64,000 nt of DNA from CAYJIX01 sp964370375 (GTDB lineage: Bacteria > Desulfobacterota > Desulfovibrionia > Desulfovibrionales > Desulfovibrionaceae). The stretch's first letter is position 1. The number at the start of each line of letters is the position of its first letter. The DNA lies in contig CAYJIX010000005.1 of the NCBI GenBank assembly GCA_964370375.1, positions 1-64,000 of the forward strand. The letters are read 5' to 3'. The position numbers were made by a program, and so were the translations under genes. Positions 51,018 through 59,888 of the stretch are shown here, one piece after another. The notes beneath the pieces were generated by a model. That model was given only the letters and a program-made list of their open reading frames with translations. It did not search any database and had not been told where the DNA came from.

Positions 51018-52720
51018 ATGGCACAGAATCCTTCTGCGGACATTTCTGAAGACATCATTGAGCTTGTTGACATTGTCGAGGACGATAAAGCACGAACATC
51101 CAAAGGCGGCGGCGTCATTGATTTTGACAGCGCGCTTTCGGATTTGCGTTCTGGCGAAGAGGATACAGAGCCTTCTACCCCCGGGCTTGATGATTTATTG
51201 GCTGATCTTGATGCAAGCTCTGGGAACAAAGAGGATACAGAATCTGAGCAAGACAGTTCAGCTGAGCTCGATCCCAGCAGGCCCGATTTGTCCGAAGCGC
51301 CGTCTTTTGAAAGCCTGTTCGCAGGGCTTGATATGTCTGATGAGCCTAAGGACGAGGTGGTACTTCCTGAGCCTGCCAACGATCCCATATTGGACGATCT
51401 CACATCTTTGATTGAAGAAACAAGCACGCCCACGCCGCAACCGGACAATACACAAGACGACATATCAAGCGGCCTTAAAGATGTGGACGATTTGATCAAA
51501 AGCTTAGACGTGCCGGAAAGCGGAGAAAGTGTTGCCAAAGCCCCCGCAGATGCAAAAGAAGCGCAAGAATTGTTAACAGGTCTTAACACGGCAGGAGCTT
51601 CTTCAGATCTGGATTCTTTATTGGATACGCTCTTTTTAAACGACACTCCCCCTGCACAAAAGGCCGGGCCTTCCCCGTCTTTAGGGCAGCCTGAGGACAT
51701 ATCAGAAGCTGATTTGGATGATTTGCTCACATCTATTGAGGTAGAAAGCAATAAATTCAGCACTGTTGCCGAACTTGCTTCAGAGCCTATCTCTGAGCCT
51801 GTTTCTGCTCCGGTTGTAGAACCTGTCGTGGTTGCCGAACCCACTCTTCAAGCACCGTTAGAAGAAACGCCGCAACAGCAAGCAGAACANNNNNNNNNNN
51901 NNNNNNNNNNNNNNNNNNNNNNNNNNNNNNNNNNNNNNNNNNNNNNNNNNNNNNNNNNNNNNNNNNNNNNNNNNNNNNNNNNNNNNNNNAGCAAGCAGAA
52001 CAGAGCGTAGAACAAGACGTGAAGGCCGATGCTCAACTTGCGGCTAAATACAGCATAATGCAGCAAGCCTTGGAAGAACGCTTAGATAAACTTGAACAAA
52101 CTATTGCCGAAACACCTAAGGTTGATGAACAGCTTGAAGCTAAATATGAGGCTTTACAAAAGACCTTAGAGGCTCGTATGGAAAAGCTTGAACAAGCTCT
52201 TGCTCACGCACCTAAGGTTGATGAACAGCTGAACGCAAAATACAATAGCTTGCAAAGCGCACTTGAAGAGCGTCTTAGCACAGTTGAAGAAAGCCTTGCC
52301 CAGGTATCACCCAGCGTGAGCACACAAATTGATGATAAATACAATGCCTTACAAGCAAGCCTGGAAGAACGCCTTGTAAAATTGGAAGAGAGCGTTGCAC
52401 AAATACCAAAGGCCAACGAGCAGATTGATTCCAAATACAATGTCTTACAGCAAGCCTTACAAAGGCGCCTGTTCAAGCTTGAACAAGCTGTTAGGGCGTA
52501 TTCGTCCAAGGCAGATGAAAACATTGAAGCTAAATGCAGTGCCTTGCAGCAATCCTTAGAAGAACGCTTGGGCAAGCTTGAGCAAGCAGCGAGCCAGCCT
52601 GCAGAAGAAAGAATAAAGCCGTTGCTTGAGCTTATGCGCGCTGATATTGAACGCGAAGCTGCAGCAGCAGCAGCCAAAGTCCTGCGCGAAGAAATCGCGG
52701 CACTTTTACAGGGTAACTAG
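51018..52720 (+). CDS. Acidic, coiled-coil repeat protein of unknown function (interrupted by an assembly gap)
   Basis: I do not recognise this protein. The N-terminal 290 residues are strongly acidic and low-complexity, with repeated LDDLLADLD / VDDLIKSLD / LDDLLTSIE helices, somewhat FimV-like. After the gap the frame continues with six coiled-coil units of 32-33 residues and ends RADIEREAAAAAAKVLREEIAALLQ. The two sides share the 13-mer AGCAAGCAGAACA at the gap edges. Collapsing it keeps one reading frame of about 529 residues. No signal peptide is seen, so it is presumably cytoplasmic. It precedes the VKOR-like gene by 35 bp. A sigma-54 promoter lies upstream. Confidence 0.8.
51890..51989. 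other. Assembly gap (100 N) inside the coiled-coil protein gene
   Basis: The 13 bases left of the gap (51877-51889) are identical to the 13 right of it (51990-52002). The length of 100 is a placeholder. The true sequence could simply overlap here or contain extra copies of a short Gln/Ala/Glu repeat. Confidence 0.95.
52043..52594 (+). repeat. Six tandem 32-33-residue coiled-coil repeats
   Basis: Units follow the pattern (A/D/S)K(Y/C)xxLQxxLEERLxKLEQ followed by about 12 variable residues. They start at about 52043, 52139, 52235, 52334, 52430 and 52529. Heptad-compatible leucines suggest an extended coiled coil. The DNA copies have diverged, so the duplication is not recent. Confidence 0.8.
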
Positions 52721-52755
52721 CGCATGTTGGCATTCAGTAAATCTTTGAGGTGGTC

Positions 52756-53763
52756 ATGAGCTACCGTGCTACACGTTCCATATTAGGGCTTCCTTTGCTG
52801 GTAACGTTTTTGGGCGTACTTTTTTCAGCTTGGAATGTGTTTGACGAAGCCTCAGTACCCTGCCTTACAACGTGTACGGTGTTCCAAGGTTTCACCATTG
52901 GTGGTTATTCCATGTGGTGGGGGGCTATGTTGGCCTTTGCCGCGCTTATGTTGGTGGCCTTTTTGGGATATACAGCCTTGGGATATATTTTGGCAGGCAT
53001 TGGCCTTGTGCTTGATATAGGGCTGCTTGGCATAATGCTGTTCATTGCTCCGTGCTCTTCTTGCCTTGTGATTGCGTTATTGCTGGTCTGTAGCTTTTTA
53101 AGCTTTAGGCGGGAATTTGTGTATCAAAAAGCCCTTAAAGGACAGCGGTTTAGCTATCCTTGGCTCGTTTTGGTATGGTTTGTGTTGTTCACCATAAATA
53201 CAGGTATGATTGCGCAAAGTTATGTACATCCATGGGCTATTATTGCTCCTGAAAACGCGCGTATACATGTGTATTTTTCACCCTCTTGTTCGGCGTGCCA
53301 AGAATTGCTTAGAGGCGTAAGCCCAGAGGATGCCGCCCAAATCGCCTGGTATCCTGTGGCTGAAACACCACAGGACATGGCTGCCATCAAAGCCATGCAA
53401 ACACAAATAGAGCTTGCAAACACTCCCATACAACAGGCTTTTGAGCTGGCCTTAACCGAACCCGGCATTTCACCACTTCAAGCCCTACAGCCGCAGCTTT
53501 TGCTTTTACAGTTTAAGCTTTGGCGCAATCAAGCCCATGTGCTTGAAGCAGGCAAAGGGATCATGCCCTTTATCGAATTTCACGGTACGCCCAACGCTTT
53601 GCTGGCGCCCCAAAACGATACCCCTGCTATGGATAGTTATTCTACGCCACCCCCAAATACATATAGCCCAAGCAGTGACAGTCAGTTTGATTCAGACCTG
53701 CCTTTGGATCTTTCCCTTGGCGGATTTTGTACCGAAAATTCAACAGACGAGGCTTGCCCCTAA
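52756..53763 (+). CDS. VKOR-like membrane oxidoreductase fused to a thioredoxin-fold domain
   Basis: The N-terminal part (about 1-165) has five hydrophobic segments. A loop cysteine pair PCLTTCTVFQGF is followed by GGYSMWWG, and a membrane CxxC (PCSSC, near residue 95) follows, all matching bacterial vitamin K epoxide reductase homologues. A periplasmic thioredoxin-like domain follows, with CSAC (near residue 177) and a cis-Pro-like IMPFIEF. The last 50 residues are Pro/Ser/Asp-rich and probably disordered. It would drive disulfide bond formation with quinone as acceptor. GAGGTGG precedes the ATG at 52756. Confidence 0.72.
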   Translation: MSYRATRSILGLPLLVTFLGVLFSAWNVFDEASVPCLTTCTVFQGFTIGGYSMWWGAMLAFAALMLVAFLGYTALGYILAGIGLVLDIGLLGIMLFIAPCSSCLVIALLLVCSFLSFRREFVYQKALKGQRFSYPWLVLVWFVLFTINTGMIAQSYVHPWAIIAPENARIHVYFSPSCSACQELLRGVSPEDAAQIAWYPVAETPQDMAAIKAMQTQIELANTPIQQAFELALTEPGISPLQALQPQLLLLQFKLWRNQAHVLEAGKGIMPFIEFHGTPNALLAPQNDTPAMDSYSTPPPNTYSPSSDSQFDSDLPLDLSLGGFCTENSTDEACP

Positions 53764-53811
53764 CTCACCGACATGTTAACATTATGTGTACACTGTAGAG
53801 ATGTATAATTG

Positions 53812-53845
53812 TAAACCGCTATGCGTTGGGAGCATGGCGGTTTTT
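53812..53845 (+). terminator. Terminator after the VKOR-like gene
   Basis: AAACCGC-t-ATGC pairs with GCAT-g-GCGGTTT around the loop GTTGGGA, followed by TTTGTTT. It lies 49 bp after the stop codon. The rest of the 53764-54071 gap contains the zraP-like promoter. Confidence 0.85.
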
Positions 53846-54003
53846 GTTTGTTGTAAGGAGAAGAGGATGCAATGCAAATCTTGGTGTATATTTTTTGTAC
53901 AGGTTGCTGTGAGCGCTCATGAAGGTGTAACGTTTGGTAACAGGAAAAGTGAAAACAAAACACGCTTATTTGTAAGCTATTGATTTTTTAATAAAAATAT
54001 ATA

Positions 54004-54019
54004 TGGCACGATATGTGCT
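54004..54019 (+). promoter_or_regulatory. Sigma-54 promoter of the ZraP-like gene
   Basis: TGGCACGATATGTGCT has the -24 TGGCACG consensus and GC at -12, with ten bases between GG and GC. The start site is about 40 nt before the ATG. In enterobacteria zraP is likewise transcribed by sigma-54 under ZraSR, so the position supports the gene call. No zraSR-like pair is in the window. Confidence 0.8.
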
Positions 54020-54071
54020 ATAGACAAAATATCACAAATACGGGAAACATCCCAATTACAGGAGAATTCAT

Positions 54072-54680
54072 ATGAAAAACAAAAAAACCATCGTAACATG
54101 TACCCTTGCTGCCGCACTTTTGGCAGTTCCCTTTATCTCTGCTGACGGTTTTGCCAAAGGTCCTGGCAGAGGAGATCGTGATGACAGAGGTATGAAGATG
54201 ACACCCGAGCAACGGGAAAAATTGCAAACCTTACACAAAGAACAGTCATCTGTTATGGGGCCCATCCGTGACCAGCTTTGGGCAAAACAGGCTGAACTTA
54301 AAGCTTTTTCAGGGCGAAGCGATATACCTGTAAAGGATATCAAAGCCTTAATCGCTGATATTTCTGAATTGCGCACAAAAATGCGTACAGAACAAACAGC
54401 CTTTCGTGAGAAAGTGCAAAAAGAAACCGGCATGACAGGTTTTGGCATGGGCCCTCGCGGCAAAGGCGGACGTGACGGCGGACGTGACGGCGGACGTGAC
54501 GGNNNNNNNNNNNNNNNNNNNNNNNNNNNNNNNNNNNNNNNNNNNNNNNNNNNNNNNNNNNNNNNNNNNNNNNNNNNNNNNNNNNNNNNNNNNNNNNNNN
54601 NNGGCGGACGTGACGGCGGACGTGACGGCGGACGTGACGGTGGTAAGCGTGGTGGTTATGGTTGCGACTGCTACAGATAA
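54072..54680 (+). CDS. ZraP/Spy-CpxP-like periplasmic protein with Gly-Arg-Asp tail repeats (contains assembly gap)
   Basis: A signal peptide (MKNKKTIVTCTLAAALLAVPFISADGFA) leads to a helical LTXXQ-type domain: MTPEQREKLQTLHKEQSSVMGPIRDQLWAKQAELKAF and a second helix pair to about residue 120. This resembles zinc-resistance-associated ZraP, a periplasmic chaperone and metal binder. The tail is a tandem GGRD repeat interrupted by 100 N, then ends GKRGGYGCDCYR, with two cysteines. The true length is unknown. AGGAG precedes the ATG. Confidence 0.82.
   Translation: MKNKKTIVTCTLAAALLAVPFISADGFAKGPGRGDRDDRGMKMTPEQREKLQTLHKEQSSVMGPIRDQLWAKQAELKAFSGRSDIPVKDIKALIADISELRTKMRTEQTAFREKVQKETGMTGFGMGPRGKGGRDGGRDGGRDXXXXXXXXXXXXXXXXXXXXXXXXXXXXXXXXXXGGRDGGRDGGRDGGKRGGYGCDCYR
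54465..54638 (+). repeat. 12-bp tandem repeat (GGCGGACGTGAC) spanning an assembly gap
   Basis: At least three copies on each side of the N-run (54503-54602) encode Gly-Gly-Arg-Asp in frame. The copy number is unresolved because the reads could not span the repeat. It is a likely site of length variation between strains. Confidence 0.92.
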
Positions 54681-54714
54681 TAGTTTAACAGACTGCTAAA
54701 TCCTTAATTGATGC

Positions 54715-54752
54715 CACAAAACCCCTTTCCAAAAACGGAAGGGGGTTTTGTG
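54715..54752. terminator. Bidirectional terminator between the ZraP-like gene and fcl
   Basis: CACAAAACCCC-t-TTCC pairs with GGAAGGGGGTTTTGTG around AAAAAC. It lies between the convergent zraP-like and fcl genes. Confidence 0.88.
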
Positions 54753-54816
54753 TTTGCAGGGTACTGCATACCAGCTGAGGCATGCTTGTTTTCCGGCTTA
54801 TATATGCAAAAATATA

Positions 54817-55794
54817 TTATGATGTTAAATGGTTGGCTAAAAAATCTGCATAGGCCAGCTCTATGCCGTGGCGAAGCGAAACAGTTGGCTGCCAGCCAAG
54901 GGCCTGCATGCGCGAAGAATCCATACATTTTTGCGGTGTGCCATCAGCATGACTTGTATCAAACACAAGCTCTCCTTGAAATCCCACAACACCTGCCACA
55001 AGGGCCGCCAATTCAGCAATGGTGATATCCTTGCCAAATCCTATGTTTAGTAAAGGGGGTTCGTTTTCATTAAACAAGGGGGCAAGGCTTGTATGGTCTT
55101 GTTCCATGAGGTAAATGCAGCCGTTGGCCAAATCATCGCTGTACAAAAATTCACGACGCGGAGTGCCTGTGCCCCAGATGCTTACAGAGGTAGTGCCGTT
55201 TGTTTTGGCTTCGTGCATTTTACGAATAAGAGCCGGCAGCACGTGCGATGTTTGCAAATCATACGTATCGTTTGGGCCAAACAAGTTGGTGGGCATGGCT
55301 GCCATATAGCGCGTGCCGTATTGTCTGTTATACGCCCAACATAGCTCAATACCAGCAATTTTAGCTACCGCATAGGGCCTGTTTGTAGGTTCAAGGGGGC
55401 CTGAAAGTAGCGCGTTTTCTTGGATGGGTTGTGGGCAAAGGCGCGGATAGATACAGCTTGAGCCTAAAAACAAAAGCCGTTGCACCTTGTGTTCATAGGC
55501 TGCACGGATAACATTATGGGCAATGGCAAGGTTTTGGCTGATAAATTCTGCAGGATTATCCTGATTTGCCTGAATACCGCCCACCTTGGCAGCTGCCAAA
55601 AATACATGGTCCGGCTTTTCGGCGGCAAAAAAGCCGTTGACAGCCGATTCATTACAAAGGTCAAGCTCGCTCCTTTCACGTACAACAAGCTTCGTGTACC
55701 CTTTAGCCTTTAAGCAACGCATAAGGGCACTGCCGACCAGGCCGTTATGTCCGGCTACAAAAATTTTTTGGGATGTCTTCATAGTGTTCGTCAT
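54817..55794 (-). CDS. fcl: GDP-L-fucose synthase
   Basis: This short-chain dehydrogenase/epimerase converts GDP-4-keto-6-deoxymannose to GDP-L-fucose for surface glycans. Features are the NADP site GHNGLVGSA, ELDLCNESAV, the Ser-Tyr-Lys set in GSSCIYPRLCPQPIQE and PYAVAKIAG, and the C-terminal DGTPQKCMDSSRM. Length is 325. The usual partner gmd is not in this window. No clear ribosome site separates ATGs at 55794 and 55782. Confidence 0.93.
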   Translation of the reverse strand: MTNTMKTSQKIFVAGHNGLVGSALMRCLKAKGYTKLVVRERSELDLCNESAVNGFFAAEKPDHVFLAAAKVGGIQANQDNPAEFISQNLAIAHNVIRAAYEHKVQRLLFLGSSCIYPRLCPQPIQENALLSGPLEPTNRPYAVAKIAGIELCWAYNRQYGTRYMAAMPTNLFGPNDTYDLQTSHVLPALIRKMHEAKTNGTTSVSIWGTGTPRREFLYSDDLANGCIYLMEQDHTSLAPLFNENEPPLLNIGFGKDITIAELAALVAGVVGFQGELVFDTSHADGTPQKCMDSSRMQALGWQPTVSLRHGIELAYADFLANHLTS

Positions 55795-55914
55795 AATCGT
55801 GGTATATTGGTGTTGTAGGCATTACTTAGGTATCAATAAACGTTACCTGTACTTTTTTTGCAAGACATAGGGTACGGCAAGTCATGCCCTTAGGCAATAC
55901 ATTCGTTTAAGAGC

Positions 55915-55959
55915 AAACACGCTTTTCTTGAGGGATATCCCACCAAGAAAAGCGTGTTT
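55915..55959 (-). terminator. Terminator after the M16 protease gene
   Basis: AAACACGCTTTTCTT (55915-55929) pairs with AAGAAAAGCGTGTTT (55945-55959) across a short GC-rich loop. It lies 40 bp beyond the M16 stop on its downstream side. Confidence 0.85.
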
Positions 55960-55998
55960 TAGACAAAAAAGCACACAAAATGCGCTTTACATACATGT

Positions 55999-58716
55999 TT
56001 AAGGAATGATTTTCACCACATAGGCGCTTTCTGGAGCAAGGTATGTGCGCATTAAGGTTCGTAGCATGTCAGGTGTAACCTGACGCGCTTTTTGAAGCTG
56101 ATCCTTAGCGTAAGATAAAGGACGCCCTGTAAGGGTTAAAAAAGCTGCTTCGCCACTACGACTGGCAAGGCTTTGATGAGTACGGTAATAGTCGCCCTCA
56201 ATCTGATTGATGCCGCGCTGTAGTGCTTTTGGCGGTTGTAAAATGGCTGCCTCTTCAGTAAGAACCTTTATAAAAGCTTCTTCTGCTTGGTCAAGTTTAT
56301 CAGGATCAGTGCCAATATAAAACATCATATAGCCTGTGTCTTCATTTTGTTGGTTCAAAACAGCCACAGTGTAGCCAAGGCCTTGCTTGTCGCGCAATTC
56401 AGTAAAAAGCGGCCCTCCCATGCCCCCAAGGACAGCTTCAAGAACTTGCAAAGCTGGCGTGTCCTTGCTGGTTTCTGGAATTGTTTTGAAAATCAACATG
56501 AGGTGCGCTTGAGCACGATTGGGCATGGGAAGGGTCAAGGCTTTGTCGCTCCCCCAGGTAGGTTCTAAGACAACGACTTTGTCGTGCGTAGGCACAGGCA
56601 GGTTTTTGGCAAAGGCTACAACCTCGTCTTTATCCACATCGCCAGAAACCGCCAATACCCAAGGACGGATTTTTTGACGCTCCCAATACTCAGCTACAGC
56701 TTTTGGGGTGACGTTTTTAAGATAGCTTTCTTGCCCTAATTGTTCATAGCCGTACACACTGCCAGGGAATAAAAATGGCGGGATTTTGCGAAAAAGTAGG
56801 CCAAAGGGACTGTCCTCATTTTGGTGAATACTTGCAATTTGGGATGTGATTTCGCGTGCAACTTCTTTTTCGGTAAAAGAGGGCTGTACCAACACTTCGC
56901 CCATAAGGGTAAAAAGATCCTTGCTAAAGCGAGAAGGCCCTTGCATGTTTATGCCAAACATGGTGCGCCCTGAAAAAGCTCCAAGGCTTGCAGCGCGGTC
57001 TGCAAGGTACGCGTTGATGGCAGAAGCGTCCTGCGTTTTTGTCCCTGTGGTCAACACTCTTGCGGTAAGGGAGGATAGCCCCTGCTCTTGTGGACTAAGC
57101 AAGGCATCCCCACCTGAAAAACGCAAGCTTGCAGAAACATACGGCAAGGTGGAATCAGGCAATACAACCACAGTACGCCCTTGGCCAAGGTCAATGATAG
57201 AAGGCTCCTCTTTGGCGGCATCGGCATGTTTGGAGTCCTTTTTGTTGGCAGGCCAATGGGCATGTAGTGTTGCTTCAAGGCTTTGCTGTAAGGCGTCGGT
57301 GTTTTTTGTTTCTTTAGGTGTGAGTAGGCTATAGCTTATGTTTTCCGGTTTAAGCCATGTGGTCAGCGCCTGTTGCAGCGAAGCTTGGTCAACAGTTTGC
57401 AAGGCTTCAATATAGTTGATTTCGCCTTGTTCGCCTTGTCCCATAAATTGGAAAAAGCCCACCTTTGACGTCAAGCCGCTTAGGGTTTCTTTGGCAGTAT
57501 AAAAGCCGTCCTCAAGGTTAAGACGAGCCCTGTCCAATTCTTCTTGAGTAAAAGCGGTTTCAGACAGTGCCGCAAGGTCGCGAATAAGTTCGTCCCAAAA
57601 GCTTGTGAGCTTGTCAGCGTCAAGAACGGCAGAAATGCCAAACATCCCTAGCCGCTCAAAGCTGGCATTGTACGCGCTGATACTGTCCACAAGCTGTTGC
57701 TCGTATTTATATTTACGATAAAGCATGCTTGTATCATCACCGCCAAGTACTTGGGCAAGCATGTCTAACGTGATGGATTGATACTCGTTAAAGCTAGGGG
57801 CCGGAAACACGGCAGAAAAATAAACTTTGTTCCAAGGGCCTTCTTTTATTGTGATTTGTGGTGTGCCTGCGGATAGGTTTTGCGCATCAATGGGTTGTGG
57901 CACGGTAAGCTGTGAGGTGTTTGCATAGGCAGCAAATTGTTGTTCAGCTTCGGCTAGAACTTCTTGTGCCTGAATGTCTCCCACCACAACCAGCAACATG
58001 TTTTGTGGCTGATAAAGGCGTTTGATATAGGCGCGCATGGCCTCTACGGTAATATTTTGAATCGTGTTTTCAAAACCAATAATGGGATGAGCATAGGGGG
58101 TGCCGCGCAAAGCCTTGGTATGCGCTGTTTGGAATAATACAGAATTGGGCGAGTCTTCCCCACGTTTAAGCTCTGCCAATACCACTTGTTTTTCTGCTTC
58201 AAGCTCTGTGGCATCAAGGGTAGGATGAAACGCCATATCACGAACAACATCCATGCCAAGCTGCCATTGGCTTTTTGGCATGTCGGTTATATATACGGTA
58301 TAATCAAAACTTGTGGCAGCATTGATGTAGCCGCCTGCTTCTTCAATTTGGCGGCTTAGTATGCCTTTGGGGCGTTTTTCGGTGCCTTTAAAAACCATAT
58401 GTTCAAGCACATGGCTTATGCCGGCATCGTTTGCAGATTCATAAGCTGACCCTGCATGCACATACAGGCGAGTGGCCACTAAAGGAAAACGATGGTCTTC
58501 CATGATCAATACTGTGAGGCCATTAGAAAGACGCTGCAGCACCGTATCTGTGCCAAGGGGCGGCGTGTCTGACGTTGCGGGGCTTGGTGCTGTGCTTTCT
58601 TGCGCTGCATGAATTGCAAAAGGGAACGGCAGGCAAGAAGCCAAAAAAAATACTAAAAACAAAACTATAGATACAGCAGGCTGAGGTTTTTGCGCCGGCA
58701 GTGTATGTGTATGCAT
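55999..58716 (-). CDS. M16 (insulinase/pitrilysin family) zinc protease, two-domain, exported
   Basis: The 905-residue protein starts with a signal sequence (FLVFFLASCLPFPFAIHAAQ), where LASC could be a lipobox or AIHA a signal-peptidase I site. The first M16 half carries the zinc motif HxxEH in ISHVLEHMVFKG and a downstream Glu region (TELEAEKQVVLAEL). The second half (about 480-900) is the non-catalytic M16C-like repeat that closes the chamber. It is probably periplasmic. The ATG at 58716 has GGAG eight bases upstream. No gene partner is adjacent. Confidence 0.92.
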   Translation of the reverse strand: MHTHTLPAQKPQPAVSIVLFLVFFLASCLPFPFAIHAAQESTAPSPATSDTPPLGTDTVLQRLSNGLTVLIMEDHRFPLVATRLYVHAGSAYESANDAGISHVLEHMVFKGTEKRPKGILSRQIEEAGGYINAATSFDYTVYITDMPKSQWQLGMDVVRDMAFHPTLDATELEAEKQVVLAELKRGEDSPNSVLFQTAHTKALRGTPYAHPIIGFENTIQNITVEAMRAYIKRLYQPQNMLLVVVGDIQAQEVLAEAEQQFAAYANTSQLTVPQPIDAQNLSAGTPQITIKEGPWNKVYFSAVFPAPSFNEYQSITLDMLAQVLGGDDTSMLYRKYKYEQQLVDSISAYNASFERLGMFGISAVLDADKLTSFWDELIRDLAALSETAFTQEELDRARLNLEDGFYTAKETLSGLTSKVGFFQFMGQGEQGEINYIEALQTVDQASLQQALTTWLKPENISYSLLTPKETKNTDALQQSLEATLHAHWPANKKDSKHADAAKEEPSIIDLGQGRTVVVLPDSTLPYVSASLRFSGGDALLSPQEQGLSSLTARVLTTGTKTQDASAINAYLADRAASLGAFSGRTMFGINMQGPSRFSKDLFTLMGEVLVQPSFTEKEVAREITSQIASIHQNEDSPFGLLFRKIPPFLFPGSVYGYEQLGQESYLKNVTPKAVAEYWERQKIRPWVLAVSGDVDKDEVVAFAKNLPVPTHDKVVVLEPTWGSDKALTLPMPNRAQAHLMLIFKTIPETSKDTPALQVLEAVLGGMGGPLFTELRDKQGLGYTVAVLNQQNEDTGYMMFYIGTDPDKLDQAEEAFIKVLTEEAAILQPPKALQRGINQIEGDYYRTHQSLASRSGEAAFLTLTGRPLSYAKDQLQKARQVTPDMLRTLMRTYLAPESAYVVKIIP

Positions 58717-59036
58717 AAGCAATCTCCTTTAAAATATATACATGAAATAGGGGTTCTTTTACAAAAAACAAGTGTCAGCGTATGATAATTTCGGCAAAGA
58801 CGGTATAGGGTTTTATAGCCGTTCTAGGTTGCTGAATGCGCGTTAAAAATGTGGTTTGTAAAATAGTTTTAATAATTTTAATATGTTAAAAAGGCTAGTA
58901 TTTGCTGGAATTTTGAGCTAAAACGAATTGTGAAAAAAAGGCTATGCCCAGTTTAAAACCTTTTGGCATAGTATGGTATTGTTGAGGCAGTTTTGGCAAA
59001 CATAGTTTGCAGATTGTTTTAAAAAAGGGAGCTCTC
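58717..59036. other. Intergenic region between divergent M16 and nfnA
   Basis: No gene is seen in 320 bp. A 7-bp inverted repeat CTATGCC (58942-58948) / GGCATAG (58965-58971) lies about 70 bp before nfnA and may be part of its leader or an operator. The M16 and nfnA promoters must lie here. Confidence 0.4.
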
Positions 59037-59888
59037 ATGCCAACACCGATCCTGCAAAAGGAACAATTGATTCCGGGCCGCACCAGCAAGCTTGTGCTGG
59101 ACGCCCCCCACATTGCCAGCACGGCACAGCCCGGGCACTTTGTCATGCTCCGTATCAACGAACAGGGCGAACGTTTTCCTTTAACTATTGCTGATAGAGA
59201 TGCAGCTAAAGGCACCATCACTATTGTGTACCTTGTTATGGGTAAATCAACAGCCCTTTTGGAACAATTGGGTGAAGGTGATACAATACTTGATGTTTGT
59301 GGGCCCCTTGGTAAGGCTACTCATATAGAAGCAGGCGGCGGTACGGTTATTTGTGTGGGTGGTGGAACAGGTATTGCGGCCATGCACCATATTGCCAAAG
59401 GGCATCACGAGGCCGGCAACCATGTGGTGGCTGTTATAGGGGCACGTAGCAAGGATTTATTGCTTTTTGAAAAAGAATTGTCTTCGTTTTGTCCAGAAGT
59501 GCTTATTTCCACTGACGATGGCAGCTATGGACATAAGGGTTTTGTAACAGATTTACTCAAAGAACGCCTTGAAAACGATCCCAAAGTTAAAGAAGTTGTG
59601 GCTGTTGGCCCTGTACCCATGATGCAAGCTGTGGCAAAAACCACAGAACCTTTCAAAACGCCTACGACGGTAAGCTTAAACTCCCTCATGGTCGATGGTA
59701 TTGGCATGTGCGGCGCTTGCCGCGTGAGTGTGGGCGGCGAAACACGCTTTACCTGTGTGGACGGCCCTGAATTTGACGGACATAAGGTTGATTTTGACGA
59801 ATTACGCCGTCGCCTTGGTTCCTTCATGTCACAAGAAAAAACTTCCCTTGAACATCATCATAGGTGCACCTGCCATGACACAAAGTAA
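59037..59888 (+). CDS. nfnA: NADH-dependent reduced ferredoxin:NADP oxidoreductase subunit A
   Basis: The FAD and [2Fe-2S] subunit of the electron-bifurcating transhydrogenase NfnAB. It has the FAD loop ERFPLTIADRD, a nucleotide site VICVGGGTGIAAMHHIAKGH and cluster cysteines in MCGACRVSV...FTCVDGPEFDGHKVDF, as in SudB/GltS-type subunits. The start at 59037 follows GGGAG. It overlaps nfnB by 14 bp. It links NADH, NADPH and ferredoxin pools in anaerobes. Confidence 0.92.
   Translation: MPTPILQKEQLIPGRTSKLVLDAPHIASTAQPGHFVMLRINEQGERFPLTIADRDAAKGTITIVYLVMGKSTALLEQLGEGDTILDVCGPLGKATHIEAGGGTVICVGGGTGIAAMHHIAKGHHEAGNHVVAVIGARSKDLLLFEKELSSFCPEVLISTDDGSYGHKGFVTDLLKERLENDPKVKEVVAVGPVPMMQAVAKTTEPFKTPTTVSLNSLMVDGIGMCGACRVSVGGETRFTCVDGPEFDGHKVDFDELRRRLGSFMSQEKTSLEHHHRCTCHDTK

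Noticed and set aside
50984..51844. 286-codon minus-strand frame opposite the acidic protein
   Set aside because: Ser-rich composition is what the complement of an Asp/Glu/Leu-rich gene gives; no ribosome site.
52019..52720. Separate gene starting at the GTG 52019 after the assembly gap
   Set aside because: The frame is open back to the gap and continuous with the upstream part once the shared 13-mer is merged; no ribosome site at the GTG.
54683..54700. Possible fifth repeat-element end (TAGCAGTCTGTTAAA on the minus strand) after the ZraP-like gene
   Set aside because: Only a single short, imperfect match with no partner end or internal module nearby.
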